In this document: one piece after another, positions 1 through 9,788 of the stretch | How the letters are laid out: each line of letters starts with the position of its first letter | Numbering within the stretch: the first letter of the stretch is position 1 | Assembly: GCA_022606425.2 (NCBI GenBank) | Contig: JAHDVF020000174.1 | Coordinates: forward strand, 62,001 to 126,000 | From: Lepidostoma basale | Lineage: Eukaryota > Arthropoda > Insecta > Trichoptera > Lepidostomatidae | Reading direction: 5' to 3' | Length of the DNA stretch: 64,000 bases | The notes under the pieces: generated by a model | Seen by the model: the letters and a program-made list of their open reading frames with translations, nothing else | What the model was told of the DNA's origin: nothing | The model's database searches: none | Made by a program: the position numbers and the translations under genes

Positions 1-96
1 CTTTAATAAATATGTGCGCAATAATAATTTTCATCAATTAATAAAATGTATGAGAAAATCATTACAAAATATTTTGATGTAAATTCATTTTTATGC

Positions 97-98
<2 letters not shown>

Positions 99-142
<44 letters not shown>
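99..142. repeat. (CA)n microsatellite
   Basis: An uninterrupted run of about 22 CA dinucleotides. The bases on either side, to about 308, are ordinary AT-rich sequence with nothing recognisable. Confidence 0.97.
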
Positions 143-144
<2 letters not shown>

Positions 145-308
145 TATGTTTGTTATCACAGACACACTTAAAAATTACGATAGAAAAAACACGCCTCAAA
201 TTGTGGTAAGCGATAACAAACGTCAAAGAAATATGTTATTTTAAGTTGGGTATCTTCAGGCAGTAGTTGAAGTTATCTTCCATACTCATTTATGTTGTAT
301 ATTATTGT

Positions 309-570
309 AACTAACTAGCCATCACACCGTCTCTCCGAAGGGGTGGGCAGAAAGAATGGACTGCCACACATTTCTTTCCGGGGATACTTTCTCCGACTCC
401 TAACGTGGCCGAGATTCAATATTTGATTTATTTGATCGTGCCACCATTTTCTCGGTATTTCTATATTTATAGTTTCACATACATCGTTAAAATATACTTT
501 TTTTCACCGTTCTTTTCATATATCCAAACCACCATGATGATGCTTTGTCTCATAAAAATAATTAGAATGA
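309..570 (-). mobile_element. LINE-A 3' fragment
   Basis: Read on the minus strand this ends in the LINE-A 3' signature: the GGCAGTCCATTCTTTCTGCC block, a CCTTCGG hairpin-like patch, GATGG and one or two GTTA units. Upstream it keeps the segment for the conserved W-H-D-Q-I block of the C-terminal domain, then becomes deleted and diverged. No intact reading frame remains. It is a 5'-truncated dead copy. Confidence 0.85.
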
Positions 571-689
571 TGTCAAACTTTTATTCATTAGTATTTAATA
601 CAAAGAAAAACATATTTCGCCATGAAAAGGTATTATGAAACATTTTATAATACCTTACCAAGGTGCAAGTTGACATTCCTCTAAAATAT

Positions 690-770
690 AATAAATCTTC
701 TGCAAAAACAGACGTTTTCAAAATAATTAATTATTTAATATGGAGTTTTACATCATTGTTCAAGAAAGAA
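690..770 (+). repeat. PalA half-element
   Basis: Matches one terminal arm of the dispersed palindromic family PalA: the ACAGACGTTTTC block, ATTAATTATTTAATATGGAG and the terminal CATTGTTCAAGAAA block. The hairpin centre is missing. Confidence 0.75.
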
Positions 771-1074
771 ATATAATAATAAATTGGATTTTAAAGTAAT
801 ATTTTATACCATCTTGCTCTATTCACAAAATGTATTATTTAATTATTAAATATAATAAATGCCTCATTTTGTTTTTTAAGACACTAAGAGAGGACAGCCC
901 TCTTAAACAAATGGGCTGTTTAAGTAACTTAAGTGTCCAAATAGAAAAAATGTAATTATTAGAATTGGACGAGCATTTAGTAAAAATAGGTATATAAGAA
1001 GATATTCTATTAAAAAAAACAATCAGGGAAGGACAAGATTTTTGTGTGTATAAACAACTAATTAATGATAACTC
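771..1074. other. AT-rich, no gene seen
   Basis: Low-complexity AT-rich sequence. A short minus-strand open frame (835-1098) has no recognisable domain and partly overlaps the next LINE fragment, so I treat it as chance. Confidence 0.6.
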
Positions 1075-1388
1075 ATCTACATTCACACATCGTGACATAC
1101 AAGCTCGTCGATTGTTCCTACTTTGAACATGGCAACCTTACGGTAATTGATTAAATTGGTCATGCCATGTCTTTCTTCCTCAATTTCTTGTTCCATTCAT
1201 ACTACAAGTTTAAACCATTTTCCCTCATCCATTCGATCCATATTTCCAAACCATCTAAGTGACCCTTCTTAATTTTATTTAGGACGCATTCAGCCGCCCA
1301 CATTAGTTTCTTACTCAATCATTACGAATTCTATCATACATTGTTTTTCCGCACATTCTTCTTGGTGACCTCATTTCTACGGCAATGA
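1075..1388 (-). mobile_element. LINE-A C-terminal fragment
   Basis: A minus-strand fragment covering, in order, the 'MRSLRRMCGK' block, the 'SLRWFGHMERMD' block and the 'GRPRKTWHDQI' block of the LINE-A protein, with frameshifts throughout. It resembles the subfamily seen at 52198-52823 and 61157-62093. The extreme 3' end is absent. Confidence 0.85.
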
Positions 1389-1744
1389 AAACTGTTTATT
1401 TAAAAAGAGCGATTTATTGTAAATTCTATGAAAAGCATTTACCTTTTTTGATATGAAAGGTGCTTCCACATGTGGTATTACTGAAGATATAATTCACAGC
1501 GCTCCTGAAAACGACTAAAATTCGCTCAAACATTCCACCACATATAAGTAGCAAGAGAAAAGTTAAGGTTTACCATTGAAAAAAAGAATAAGATTACTAT
1601 TTCAGCATTCAAATTTCTTCACACGGATATAAAATTCTCAAGTTTATCATATTAGTGAATCAAGTACATTACGAGTAATTTTAAAAATTCTCCATTTAAA
1701 ATGGTCATATGAAATTATCACTGTTTAAACCACCTAAGTTCAAA
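1389..1744. other. no gene; small shared motif
   Basis: No coding signal. A block near 1460-1480 (AAAGGTGCTTCCAC plus TGTG) recurs at 21622-21640 and resembles the GTGCTTCCACTTGTG arm of the PalB palindromes at 4950 and 38040, so this may be a decayed PalB flank. Confidence 0.5.
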
Positions 1745-2092
1745 CTTCAGGGGGGAGTAAGGGGGATCCTATTGACTCTTCGAGGGGTACATGGCCATCA
1801 CCGTGGTGATGACCATGCTACGCTGCAGGACTGATCTGATCCCAAGTACCTATCCACACCTCCTCGACTTTGGCCTTCCCTGGAAACTATGCGAAATGTT
1901 AGAGATCGAGTGTGAATAACCTCGGTGGATAATATTGATGCATAGGCTAACGTGGAAGGACACCTCGCCAACCCGTCTGGCAAGCGTGGCGTTGTAATGC
2001 CAACCACCCCCCGTATGACATGTCATACATGGAGAAATATGGGGGAGGCCTATGTCCAGCAGTGGACGACAACGGCTGTTAAAGAAGAAGAA
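1745..2092 (+). mobile_element. RTE-type LINE 3' fragment
   Basis: The 3' end of an RTE-like retrotransposon. The last block (about 2040-2075) reads as the typical RTE C-terminus 'GEAYVQQWT', followed by a (GAA)n tail at about 2080-2095. The upstream part is frameshifted. Stops in all frames exclude function. Confidence 0.8.
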
Positions 2093-2194
2093 GAAGTTCA
2101 AACTAGCTTTGTTGCAGAGTTCGAAGAAATATATAATCAGAAACCAACTGATTATTCTGATTAAACCTGATATTCCAAATATATCTTTTTTTCG

Positions 2195-2570
2195 TATATT
2201 AATATATAGGTGCCTTCGCTCAATATTCAAGATCTTTTGGCCCCAAACAGTAACAAATGACGTTCTCTGGGCCTGGAAAACGAAAAGCCAATCAGAGAAA
2301 CAAATCGCTAGACGCAAATGACTGTGGATCGGTCACAACCTCAGACTGCATCGCTCAGGGCGCACTAGACTGGTCTCCTATGGGTAAAAAGAGAAAGCGA
2401 GGCAGACCTAGAGCCACCTGGAGAAGAACCCCGTAGGACAAGATTAAAGCAGGCCTCACTTGGGATGATGTTAGGCATCAGGCGTGCGATAGAGTCGACT
2501 GGAGAAGGTTTCTTGAGGCCCTGTGCACCATGGAGGTGTGACAGGACAACAAGAAGAAGAACATCTGTAG
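2195..2570 (+). mobile_element. LINE-C C-terminal fragment
   Basis: Frame-shifted remnant of a non-LTR C-terminal region: 'FKIFWPQTV', then 'QIARR', then 'RAT' and 'WRRFLEALC', ending in a (GAA)n-type tail near 2550-2562. The same family is present at 58893-59400 on the opposite strand, where the segment order is the same. This family is widespread in invertebrates; I do not assign a clade. Confidence 0.8.
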
Positions 2571-3450
2571 GTAGACACCTTATTTTAAAATACAGGGTTA
2601 TTATTATTATATTTAATTCACATTTCAAATATATTATTTATGTAGAATCATTTTATACACATAAACGTATGTTATTGAAATTTCTAACATGTTCGATATT
2701 TAAATTTAATCTTGCCCTATTTCGTCGATTATTTTCATCTCCGTACTCCATTCACATCATTAATATTATTTGTATATGTTCTCATCAGTATGTCTTCGTT
2801 AATGCATTTCACGTCCTTAAACTTAAGCAGTAATTGTATTATAATTTTGTTCTTAATGATTTATTTCGTTCTATGCTGTTTTCAGAAATCAGCATTTAAA
2901 CTTCTGGTATACTATATATCGATTTATGAACCATTTTATATTTGTGTAATTCTGACATATTGTCTTTTGCCACTGAGTCCTATGCTTTACTTGACCCATC
3001 GCAGATTTAAATTGGGTGCAAGTACTCGTCTGATTAATCCCAATGAGCTTGTTTGGCTCATTAGAATACAGAGTCTTGTATTACATATTAACATTCCTAA
3101 GAATTGACAATAAGGACATATATTTTATTCACTAACAATAAGATTAAATTCAAAACTGAATTCTCACTTTCATAGACATATGCATAAAATCAAAAGTTCA
3201 AAGTATTATATATAAAGACTCGATAATTCAATACAGCAATGTAAAATTTTAATTGAATAAACAAAACAACATTATAAGAAAAACACACCAAATAGAATGC
3301 AATAAATGAATACGTTTTTTTAAATCGCAAAACTTAAAATTACAGTTTTGAAAATATGTCAGTACTTTCGAATTGTGTACTTAATTTGTGGTATTATATT
3401 ATTTATAAAAAATACAGACTTAAAATAACAAACAAAACTCATTTAGTTTG
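2571..3450. other. AT-rich spacer
   Basis: About 0.9 kb of AT-rich sequence. Open frames at 2465-2833 and 2712-3107 are rich in F, I, L and Y from AT-bias and show no domain; I do not call genes here. Confidence 0.6.
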
Positions 3451-3456
3451 TTTTGT

Positions 3457-3496
3457 TACCCTGTCGAAGCTCTGGTGGGAGCGAAACCGGTTGGTA
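3457..3496 (+). ncRNA. hammerhead-like motif, core variant
   Basis: Stem I TACC (3457-3460) pairs with GGTA (3493-3496). The core is CTGTCGA (3461-3467), one change from CTGANGA at the conserved A. One extra A follows, then stem II GCTC/GAGC around a TGGTGG loop, GAAA (3483-3486), palindromic ACCGGT and a GTT cleavage triplet. A related decayed copy is at 4163-4205. The altered core predicts weak or no activity. Confidence 0.6.
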
Positions 3497-3739
3497 TTAT
3501 AAAACAAATAATGTGGTGTTAAAATAAATTATAATACGTCAATGCTTTAATTTATTTTTAATTTTGAAAAATATTCTTTTAGGTAAATCCATAATAAATT
3601 ACATTATAAAAATATTTATGGGTTTTTAATTTCTTTTCGGATAAATTTACTTAAAGGGTCGTAAGTACACGTATAATATATAGTTTAAATGAGTATAGTC
3701 TCGTATTACCTGTTGTCGTTGATACAGTAAATCTCAAGA

Positions 3740-4068
3740 ATTAATTGTATCTCAATAGAGACGAAGATGCAAATTGGAAACAGAATATGGTTGATCTAGG
3801 TGTTTACAGGACTTATGGCCTGTCATTGGTTGGGTTAAGCGCACGCTTTATGTAATACAACATTCCCCATTCCACATTTTTTTCTTAGGACCACAATGTC
3901 TGACAAACTTTTGGAAGTTGTATATATGTTAATCTCTAATACTACTCTTTACGTTGTAGTTTATGCAATCTACATACTGACGCCATCTATGAAGATTTGT
4001 GTTTATTAAGCATTAAGCAGAATATCTTTTTAACACAATGTGAAAGGCTACCGCCATTGTATACATTT
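3740..4068 (+). repeat. repeat U, copy 1
   Basis: First of three copies of an unclassified repeat of about 300 bp; the others are at 46775-47013 and 51252-51575, both inverted relative to this one. Shared landmarks are TTAATTGTATCTCAATAGAG at one end, a GTTGGGTTAAGCGCACGC core and a GAAAGGCTACCGCCAT end. No open frame, no clear terminal inverted repeat. Confidence 0.8.
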
Positions 4069-4162
4069 AAAAAAATGTTGTAAAAAAACAGTAAATCTCA
4101 TTTCTGATACCTGTTTGTGGTATGACATTATTCAGATAAAAAAAACTCATTTGGTATGTTTC

Positions 4163-4205
4163 GTTATCCTGGCGAAGTTCTAGTGGGAGCGAAACCGGGT
4201 GGTAT
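4163..4205 (+). ncRNA. decayed hammerhead-like motif
   Basis: Duplicate of the 3457 motif with its AT-rich 5' flank (ACTCATTT and GTTACC-like blocks). The core reads CTGGCGA and the last stem base is changed, so the ribozyme fold would be lost. It shows that a unit of at least 100 bp was copied, not just the hairpin. Confidence 0.5.
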
Positions 4206-4209
4206 TATT

Positions 4210-4717
4210 TGTATATATGGTAAATATTTATTTGCATTTTCAAAAGTACGCTTATATGCTGATTTTTATTTCATTTAGTGTATTGTTATTAAGTACGTTA
4301 TCAAAAAGTATTCATTATGAGTGATTTGTTCGTCCGAGTATCTGTCAACTTTTAAATGAATCTATATGGAGGTCAATGAAAGAGTTAAATATTTCAATAC
4401 AATGATCGTGGTATCCATACGATGATTCAATTGAATTTAATACAAGTAAATTGTGATTTTTACACGCAATGAATTTTCGATATAAGGTCTTGCAGTGCCT
4501 AAAATATCAATAGGAGAACAACATCTTCCATTACAGAAATAGTGTATAAATTTTTTTTTTAAATGATAAGAGAACACCGGATATCAACCTTCGGCCTCGC
4601 TCCAGCGACTAGTTACATTAACAAATATTTAAGACCTAATTTATTGATCATGAGATTTAATTCATTTCGGATTATATTATAAAAATTAAAATAAAACATT
4701 ATGTTAACAATATTTGA
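4210..4717. other. AT-rich spacer
   Basis: No gene, repeat or structural signal that I recognise. Confidence 0.5.
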
Positions 4718-4862
4718 TAATCCATTGTTTTGGCACTTTGATATTTCAACATTATTAACTGTTCAAATAAAACTCTGTTATAAATATCACAATTGATTAT
4801 ATTTTGTCGCGACAGCTGTTTCGCTAACCAATGATAGCATCGTCAGGTTTTACAATCAACTG
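4718..4862 (-). repeat. PalR hammerhead-bearing repeat
   Basis: Member of the repeat family also seen at 12776-13432, 14275-14400, 39705-39770, 53570-53790 and 56760-57215. Landmarks are CCATTGTTTTGG, a TATTTCAACATTA block, ATCACAATTG and the ACAGCTGT-type hammerhead motif at 4804-4860. No coding capacity. Confidence 0.75.
4804..4860 (-). ncRNA. hammerhead ribozyme candidate, intact core
   Basis: On the minus strand: CTGACGA (4846-4840), one extra T, stem II GCTA/TAGC (4838-4835 and 4826-4823), GAAA (4822-4819), palindromic ACAGCTGT (4819-4812) and C at the cleavage position (4811). Stem I is interrupted: TTGT pairs with ACAA and TTGATT with AATCAA around an internal loop. All core positions match the hammerhead consensus apart from the extra base after the core GA. 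Confidence 0.65.
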
Positions 4863-4879
4863 ATTGTCAACTAATCAAA

Positions 4880-5165
4880 TTGTTAACAATATAACAATGA
4901 AAAAAAACAAAAAATTGTTTAAAAATTTCTTTATTATTATGTATTTAGTGTGCTTCCACTTGTGTTTATGTTCGACCGGTTTCGACAGCTTGCTGCCATC
5001 TTATCTCGTCAGAAGATGGCAGCAAGCTGCCGAAACCGGTCGAACATTAACAAAAGTGGAAGCACCCTAAATACATAAAAATAAACAAATGTTGTGAATT
5101 TTTTTTTTGTTTTCATTTTTTAAAATGAACTTCTACCAAGATATTTCAATTAAAAATATTAATTA
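4880..5165. repeat. PalB palindromic element
   Basis: Arms of about 62 bp (from about 4938 to 5000 and 5010 to 5078) mirror each other with few mismatches around a short spacer. Each arm carries GGCAGC/GCTGCC, GAAA and ACCGGT, the hammerhead-like module of this family; the core half reads CAGAAGA, so it is imperfect. A short open frame across 4864-5070 is only the palindrome translated. Confidence 0.8.
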
Positions 5166-5890
5166 TGTTCACAATATACAATTTTTTTTTGTTGAATTCC
5201 ACAATTCTTTCTGATGGTTAATTAGTTAGCAATTAAATAAACCATTCATTTCAACAGCATTCACAGCGGCCACTCGTGAAATTTTTTCATCATATCTTAA
5301 ATCTAATTAGAGCTTATTCCAAAAAGGGTCGCCATTTTCTCTGAATTAGTTCCACAACCCCTTAATCCGAATGCAAGTTTGGTGTCGCCTCGACCGCAAC
5401 CCAAATTGATTTATTAAAAATAAAACACAAAAAAACTTTCTCTTAGCATGTCTCCCTTTTATATCCACAACTAAAGCTTGGGGGGGATAGTGGTGTTGGC
5501 TGTAGAGCTTGGTCGTTTCTCTGACTATCTGGAGAATAGATCAGTATTAGCGAGGTATTGTAGGGGATTGGACTGTCGATCCAATATTTGTTTATGTTTT
5601 ATCTCGACAAAGTGGACAGCCGCCTTATCGAGAAATTTATCGCGAACTTTTAACTAAAGGTGTTGTAATCGTATTGAAATTTTATAACATCTTTTGACAG
5701 GTAATGATGATTGACAATATTGACATTATCTTCTATTAGACTGTTACTTTTATGAAATGTCTGCTTCTTAATGACAAAAAACACAACTCAGACGAAGCAA
5801 ACCTTGGAGCTGCCAAAGACGGATGAAAGTAAAATAAAAAATAATTAAATTATATCCATAAGAAGAATGTGAGGGAAAATGGTATATGAC
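5166..5890. other. no gene seen
   Basis: Mixed-complexity sequence. The 5440-5640 part is less AT-rich and appears single-copy in this window, but has no reading frame or RNA signature I can name. Confidence 0.5.
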
Positions 5891-5894
5891 AGAA

Positions 5895-6164
5895 GACGAC
5901 CTTCGTGGCCGAGTGGTAAGTGCATTGACTGCCACCCCGAAGGTTCCGGGTTCGATTCTCGGCGAGGGCAGTGTGATTGTCACACTGTCTTTGGTCTGGT
6001 GTAGAATTCACGTGACAATAAAATGGCGATAGATTAGCTAGTAACCTATCACATGTCACGAGAATCACTATGATAGCTATAATAATACCATTTACATCGA
6101 TTTGGCTCATGCTGTCATGATGTAAAGATCGATTCAACAAAATAATAATAATAATAATAATAAT
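5895..6164 (+). mobile_element. SINE-1 (tRNA-derived), near full length
   Basis: The head has a pol III A box (TGGCCGAGTGGT, about 5906-5917) and B box (GGTTCGATTC, about 5949-5958) in tRNA-like spacing. The body follows (GTGTGATTGTCACACTGTC, then CACGTGACAATAAAATGGCG) and the tail is (AAT)n. Its last about 60 bp, from the TTTACATCGATTTGGCTC block on, resemble the 3' end of LINE-E at 44190-44250, the probable source of its reverse transcriptase. Other copies: 6969, 16298, 27298, 32030, 43590, 47682, 54735. Confidence 0.9.
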
Positions 6165-6268
6165 ACAAAGATTTTCTACACATTCGTCTAGGAGATTTCA
6201 TTTCTACTGCATTTATTCTATTTTCATCCTTCTTTGGCCTGTTCCATGCTTCGCTTCCATACAAATTA
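6165..6268 (-). mobile_element. LINE-A internal fragment
   Basis: A short minus-strand piece coding remnants of the 'YGSEAWN' to 'MRSLRRMC' block. It abuts the (AAT)n tail of SINE-1, so the SINE probably landed next to or inside it. Confidence 0.8.
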
Positions 6269-6892
6269 ATATATGTATATAATAATAAATAAAGATGTTT
6301 CGTATGCACACAATTACAAGAAATACAATAAAAATGGGATGATTGTTTTCACTTAAAAAGGGCGGTGTTATCTAAATAACAAATATGTTCTATTTTAAAT
6401 TATTAATCAGAGTTTAATAAAGGCGTTTTATGAAACCCAAAACAAACCTTTATAGGGTGCTTTTCCGCAATATGCTTCAAATGAGAATTCAGAATTCAAA
6501 CAGTATTTATACTACGACTAATGAAAATTCGGGGAAAATGTTATCCATTCAAAATGGTTAGTCATTGTGGTAAGTTAACATCGTTAAATGATCCGGTAGT
6601 GTACAGTTCGACCATCATAGACTCCAAATGCTTTTAAGCTTAATGCCCTTATCTGATCCCGACTGCAATATCGGCATCCCAGTGTTCTACCCGCTAGGCC
6701 TAATTATTGGGGACATAATGACTGTGAAAGCTGTCAAATATTTTGTGCCCAGATAATAATCACTTAGTCCAATAATTCAAGAAATAAGTTACCACAACTA
6801 CTTGTATGAATTGTTTACTCTTGAGTTGTTAGCCACTGTCAAATAATATTTGAAAGTATAACACTTATTTATAATATCTAAAACAATTTTTT
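6269..6892. other. no gene seen
   Basis: AT-rich, no open frame of interest, no match to the other repeats in the window. Confidence 0.5.
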
Positions 6893-6968
6893 ATTCTTCT
6901 TCTTCTTCTTCTGCTTATAGACCTTTGGTCTGTTCCTGAAATCAGGCTGGCCTCTCTTGGGAAGTTGA
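6893..6968 (-). mobile_element. LINE-D 3' end
   Basis: On the minus strand this reads CCAAGAGAGGCCAGCCTGAT, then the ACAGACCAAAGGTC block and a (GAA)n tail. It matches the 3' end of LINE-D at 59515-59585. Confidence 0.8.
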
Positions 6969-7126
6969 AAACATGTGATAGGTAGCTAATCTATCGCCAT
7001 TTTATTGTCACGTGAATTCTACACCAGACCAAAGAGAGTGTGACAATCACACTGCCCTCGCCTGGAATCGAACCTAAAACCTCCGGGGTGGCAGTCAATG
7101 CACTTACCACTCGGTCACGAAGGTCG
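6969..7126 (-). mobile_element. SINE-1, 3'-shortened copy
   Basis: Minus-strand SINE-1 with A and B boxes (near 7110 and 7070) and body, but ending at the TAGCTACC region without the usual tail. It abuts the LINE-D 3' end. Confidence 0.88.
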
Positions 7127-7371
7127 TATAGTTATTGTCAACATAATGTTTTTTTTTTCGATTATTATCAGAAAGCGTCGAAAGCCCAAAACCAAATAAT
7201 AACAAAACAAATTTGAATTACTTTATTAATGAATTAATTTATAATGATAAGTAAAGAGTTCATTTGGAAATAAATAATAAAAAATAATTATTTTTTTTTA
7301 AAGTAAAAAAGCGATATAACAGAGTAGTCCAGCAATAAATATTAAGGGCGTGAACTCAAAATTTCGAATCT

Positions 7372-7625
7372 TTAGTAAATTCGTAACTTTTCGGAACGAG
7401 CCAATGAAACGTTCATATTTCTGAATTCCGAGTAATGATGATACCAAATGACTAATGACAGAGTGATCGGTGGTATCCGCACAATGAATGCAGCCGAAAA
7501 GCGAATTCCGCTTCCGGTGGACTTCCGGCCTCCATCGGAAATGGTGATGCGGAGGGAAAAATGGTGAATGGCACGTGACCAGCGTGCGCCTCTATTTCTC
7601 CTCGGATTCAAAATGGCAGCATTTT
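7372..7625 (-). other. GC-richer island, unknown
   Basis: A 79-codon minus-strand open frame (7372-7611) lies in sequence clearly less AT-rich than its surroundings and not repeated in the window. The translation (basic, with MNPRRNRGARWSR at its start) matches no family I know. It could be a single-copy exon or noncoding element, or chance. Confidence 0.3.
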
Positions 7626-7784
7626 ACCAGGTCCAGGGTATAGATTTTTTTATGAACGAGAAAACATAGTAAATTAATTACATTTGTTGTTATTTCTGTT
7701 ACAACTACATATAATGGTTACCAAATAAAATCTGTACATGTTTATTAGACGGTAATATCATACTATATAGTTAATTTAAATTTA

Positions 7785-7830
7785 TATTGTACCGTGTAAA
7801 ACTCCGGTTGGAGCGTAACCGGTTGTTATT
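7785..7830 (+). ncRNA. decayed hammerhead-like motif
   Basis: ACTCC/GGAGC hairpin followed by GTAACCGGTTG, the decayed form of the GAAACCGGTTGG module at 3483. Core positions are lost. Confidence 0.4.
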
Positions 7831-7978
7831 GAGAAGTATTTTTTGCTTATTTTAATTATAAAATCAAAATAAAATATCAGTTACTGATGCCCTAATGCTT
7901 TTTTATATAACAATACTTGTAATCATTAAATTCTCGACTTTTTTTAAATGAATAACGAAAACAGTATTTTTTCTTTTA

Positions 7979-8021
7979 ACTACCCTGAAGAAGAACACAA
8001 CTGTTCGAAACTAGTAGTAGT
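7979..8021 (+). ncRNA. hammerhead ribozyme candidate, intact core
   Basis: Stem I ACTAC (7979-7983) pairs with GTAGT (8017-8021), with one bulged C. The core CTGAAGA is 7985-7991, then one extra A, stem II GAACA (7993-7997) with TGTTC (8002-8006) around CAAC, GAAA (8007-8010), palindromic ACTAGT (8010-8015) and A at the cleavage position (8016), giving a GTA triplet. All core elements are present. The overlapping open frame 7948-8166 is an AT-rich shadow. Confidence 0.7.
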
Positions 8022-8299
8022 GGTGTCTCATAATAAAAGTGTGGTTATACAAAATAAAAAGAAGTTTTTTTTTTTTTTTTTAAAACATTATTTAAAAATG
8101 TCAACACAAAGTAAACTTCAAAAAGAATTATTCTTCAATAATATATTATCTACATCCCAACGTTAACATAAATAGTACGAAAATATGTTAATTACTCGTA
8201 CATTACAGTATCGTAGAATTTTTTTTTTTTTTATAAAAATTTATTTAAGTTTTCTATTTTAATAAACTTAATTTTATATGATAATCAAATGATTTTACT

Positions 8300-8545
8300 G
8301 AAATCTCTTGATGGATGTTCATTTTAAATAATAATTAAATAAAACGATGTTTTTTAACTACTTCCACTTTTGTCTTTATTTAGACAGCGACCGGTTTCGC
8401 CAGGCTCGCTGGCATCGACAGACATCGACCAGTCTGTCGATGCCAGCGAGCCTGGCGAAACCGGTCGCTGTCTAAATAAAGACAAAAGTGGAAGTAGTTA
8501 AAAAACATCGTTTAGTTTAATTATTTATTTTATATTATGATTTTT
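8300..8545. repeat. PalB element with perfect 79-bp arms
   Basis: Arms 8345-8423 and 8432-8510 are identical when one is inverted: 79 bp with no mismatch around an 8-bp spacer. Each arm carries the module GCCAG/CTGGC, GAAA, ACCGGT, C, with the core variant CTGTCGA. The outer flanks (AAATAATAATTAAATAAAA on one side) recur at 29135-29390 and 40680-40910. No coding capacity. Confidence 0.95.
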
Positions 8546-8562
8546 TGTTCAAGAATGAACCA

Positions 8563-9544
8563 AAATGGACCAGATTTTTGCACTTCGCAATATGACAAAG
8601 AAGTTTTTGGCAAAAGATCGGAAACTTTTCTGCGCGTTTGTAGATCTGCAAAAAGCGTATGACCGAGTTGACAGAGAAAAGCTATGGAAGCACAAACTGA
8701 TACGAGCAGTTGCTTCCCTTTATGAAGGAAGCACCGCGTGTGTCAGAGTAAACGGGGCTTTCACTTCTTGGTTTGATATCACAATAGGTATCAAAAAGGG
8801 TTGTGTAATGTCCCCGTGGTTGTTTAATCTATACATGGACAAGTGTATGAAAGAATTAGATGGCATAAACGCTGGTGCGAAAATGAACGATATGCCCATC
8901 AACTGTTTGTTGAATGCAGACGACGCTGTTTTAATCGCTTACAACATGGACGATCTACAAGTCCTAGTGTCAAGAATGTACGAAGTATGCAATAAGTATG
9001 ACATTGTGATGAACGTGTCAAAGTCTAAAGTGATGGTATTTGAAAAGGAAGAATGTATGACGGATTGTGACATAAGTGCCAACGGTGAGAAATTAGAGCA
9101 TGTTACCGAATTTGTTTATCTAGGAAGCATGTTTACAAGAGATGGAAGAATGGAGAAAGATATCGGAAGAAGGGTGGAGCTGGAAACAAAATAAATGGTG
9201 CACACAAAGTCATTTCCGCAAATAGAAATATATCGACTGAAGCAAAGATGGCAGTGCAAAATGGAGTTCTAGTCCTGACCCTTATGTATGTAAGTGAAGC
9301 TTGGAGTTGGCAGAAGAAGGATGAAAGTAGGATAAATGACGTAGAAATGAGGTCACTAAGAAGAATTTGCGAAGAAACAATGTATGATAGAATATCAAAT
9401 GATGAAGTAAGAAAGGAATGTAAGGCGGATGAATACGTGATAAATAAAATTAAAAAAGGGTCACTAAGATGGTTTGGACATATGGAACGAATGGATAAGG
9501 GAAGAATGGTTAAAAAGATATATGCAATTAGTGTGAATGCAAAA
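8563..9544 (+). mobile_element. LINE-A reverse transcriptase fragment
   Basis: Encodes the palm of a non-LTR reverse transcriptase. Motif A region is FVDLQKAYDRVDR (residues about 26-38 of the 8565-9194 frame), the B region is GIKKGCVMSPWLF, and the catalytic box is NADD where LINE-A elsewhere has YADD (61157 copy). NVSKSKVMVFEK follows. A frameshift near 9180 moves the C-terminal part (YVSEAW, RWFGHMERMDKG) to frame 9248-9586. There is no endonuclease domain and the 3' end is lost where PalA begins. A dead fragment. Confidence 0.92.
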
Positions 9545-9740
9545 AATATTTATTTAAAACGTCTGTTTTCTAGAAATTTATTGTAATTTATAGGAATTAC
9601 ATAATATTTTCCTTTCTAAGGCATTATCAAATATTGATAATGATTATCAAATGTCGAATAAAACAATTGATAATGCCTTGGCGAAACATGTCATTCCCAT
9701 AAAGTATTAATAATAAAACATTTATAAAAATGACGTTTTC
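9545..9740. repeat. PalA palindromic element
   Basis: Two arms of roughly 75 bp centred near 9640-9650, each with the AATGCC / GGCGAAACATGTCATTCC module. It truncates the LINE-A copy to its left. The hairpin (TTGATAATGCC, CTTGGC, GAAACATGTC) is hammerhead-like but its core differs at two positions. Confidence 0.8.
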
Positions 9741-9788
9741 ATTCGTATTAATTATTTAAATGTGTATTTTTACAAAGTTGTTCTAGTA

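Noticed and set aside
99..142. (CA)n run as a regulatory Z-DNA element
   Set aside because: Such runs are common in insect DNA and no gene lies nearby.
2712..3107. 131-codon frame rich in hydrophobic residues as a membrane protein
   Set aside because: Composition follows AT-rich DNA; no start context, repeat of transmembrane pattern or homology that I can see.
4864..5070. 68-codon frame across PalB as a peptide gene
   Set aside because: It simply translates both arms of the palindrome.
5901..5975. SINE-1 heads as functional tRNA genes
   Set aside because: A and B boxes are present but the acceptor and anticodon arms do not pair properly and a SINE body follows in every good copy.
9650..9700. 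PalA hairpins as intact hammerheads
   Set aside because: The core reads TTGATAA, two changes from CTGANGA, and stem I pairing is weak, so I list them as hammerhead-like only.
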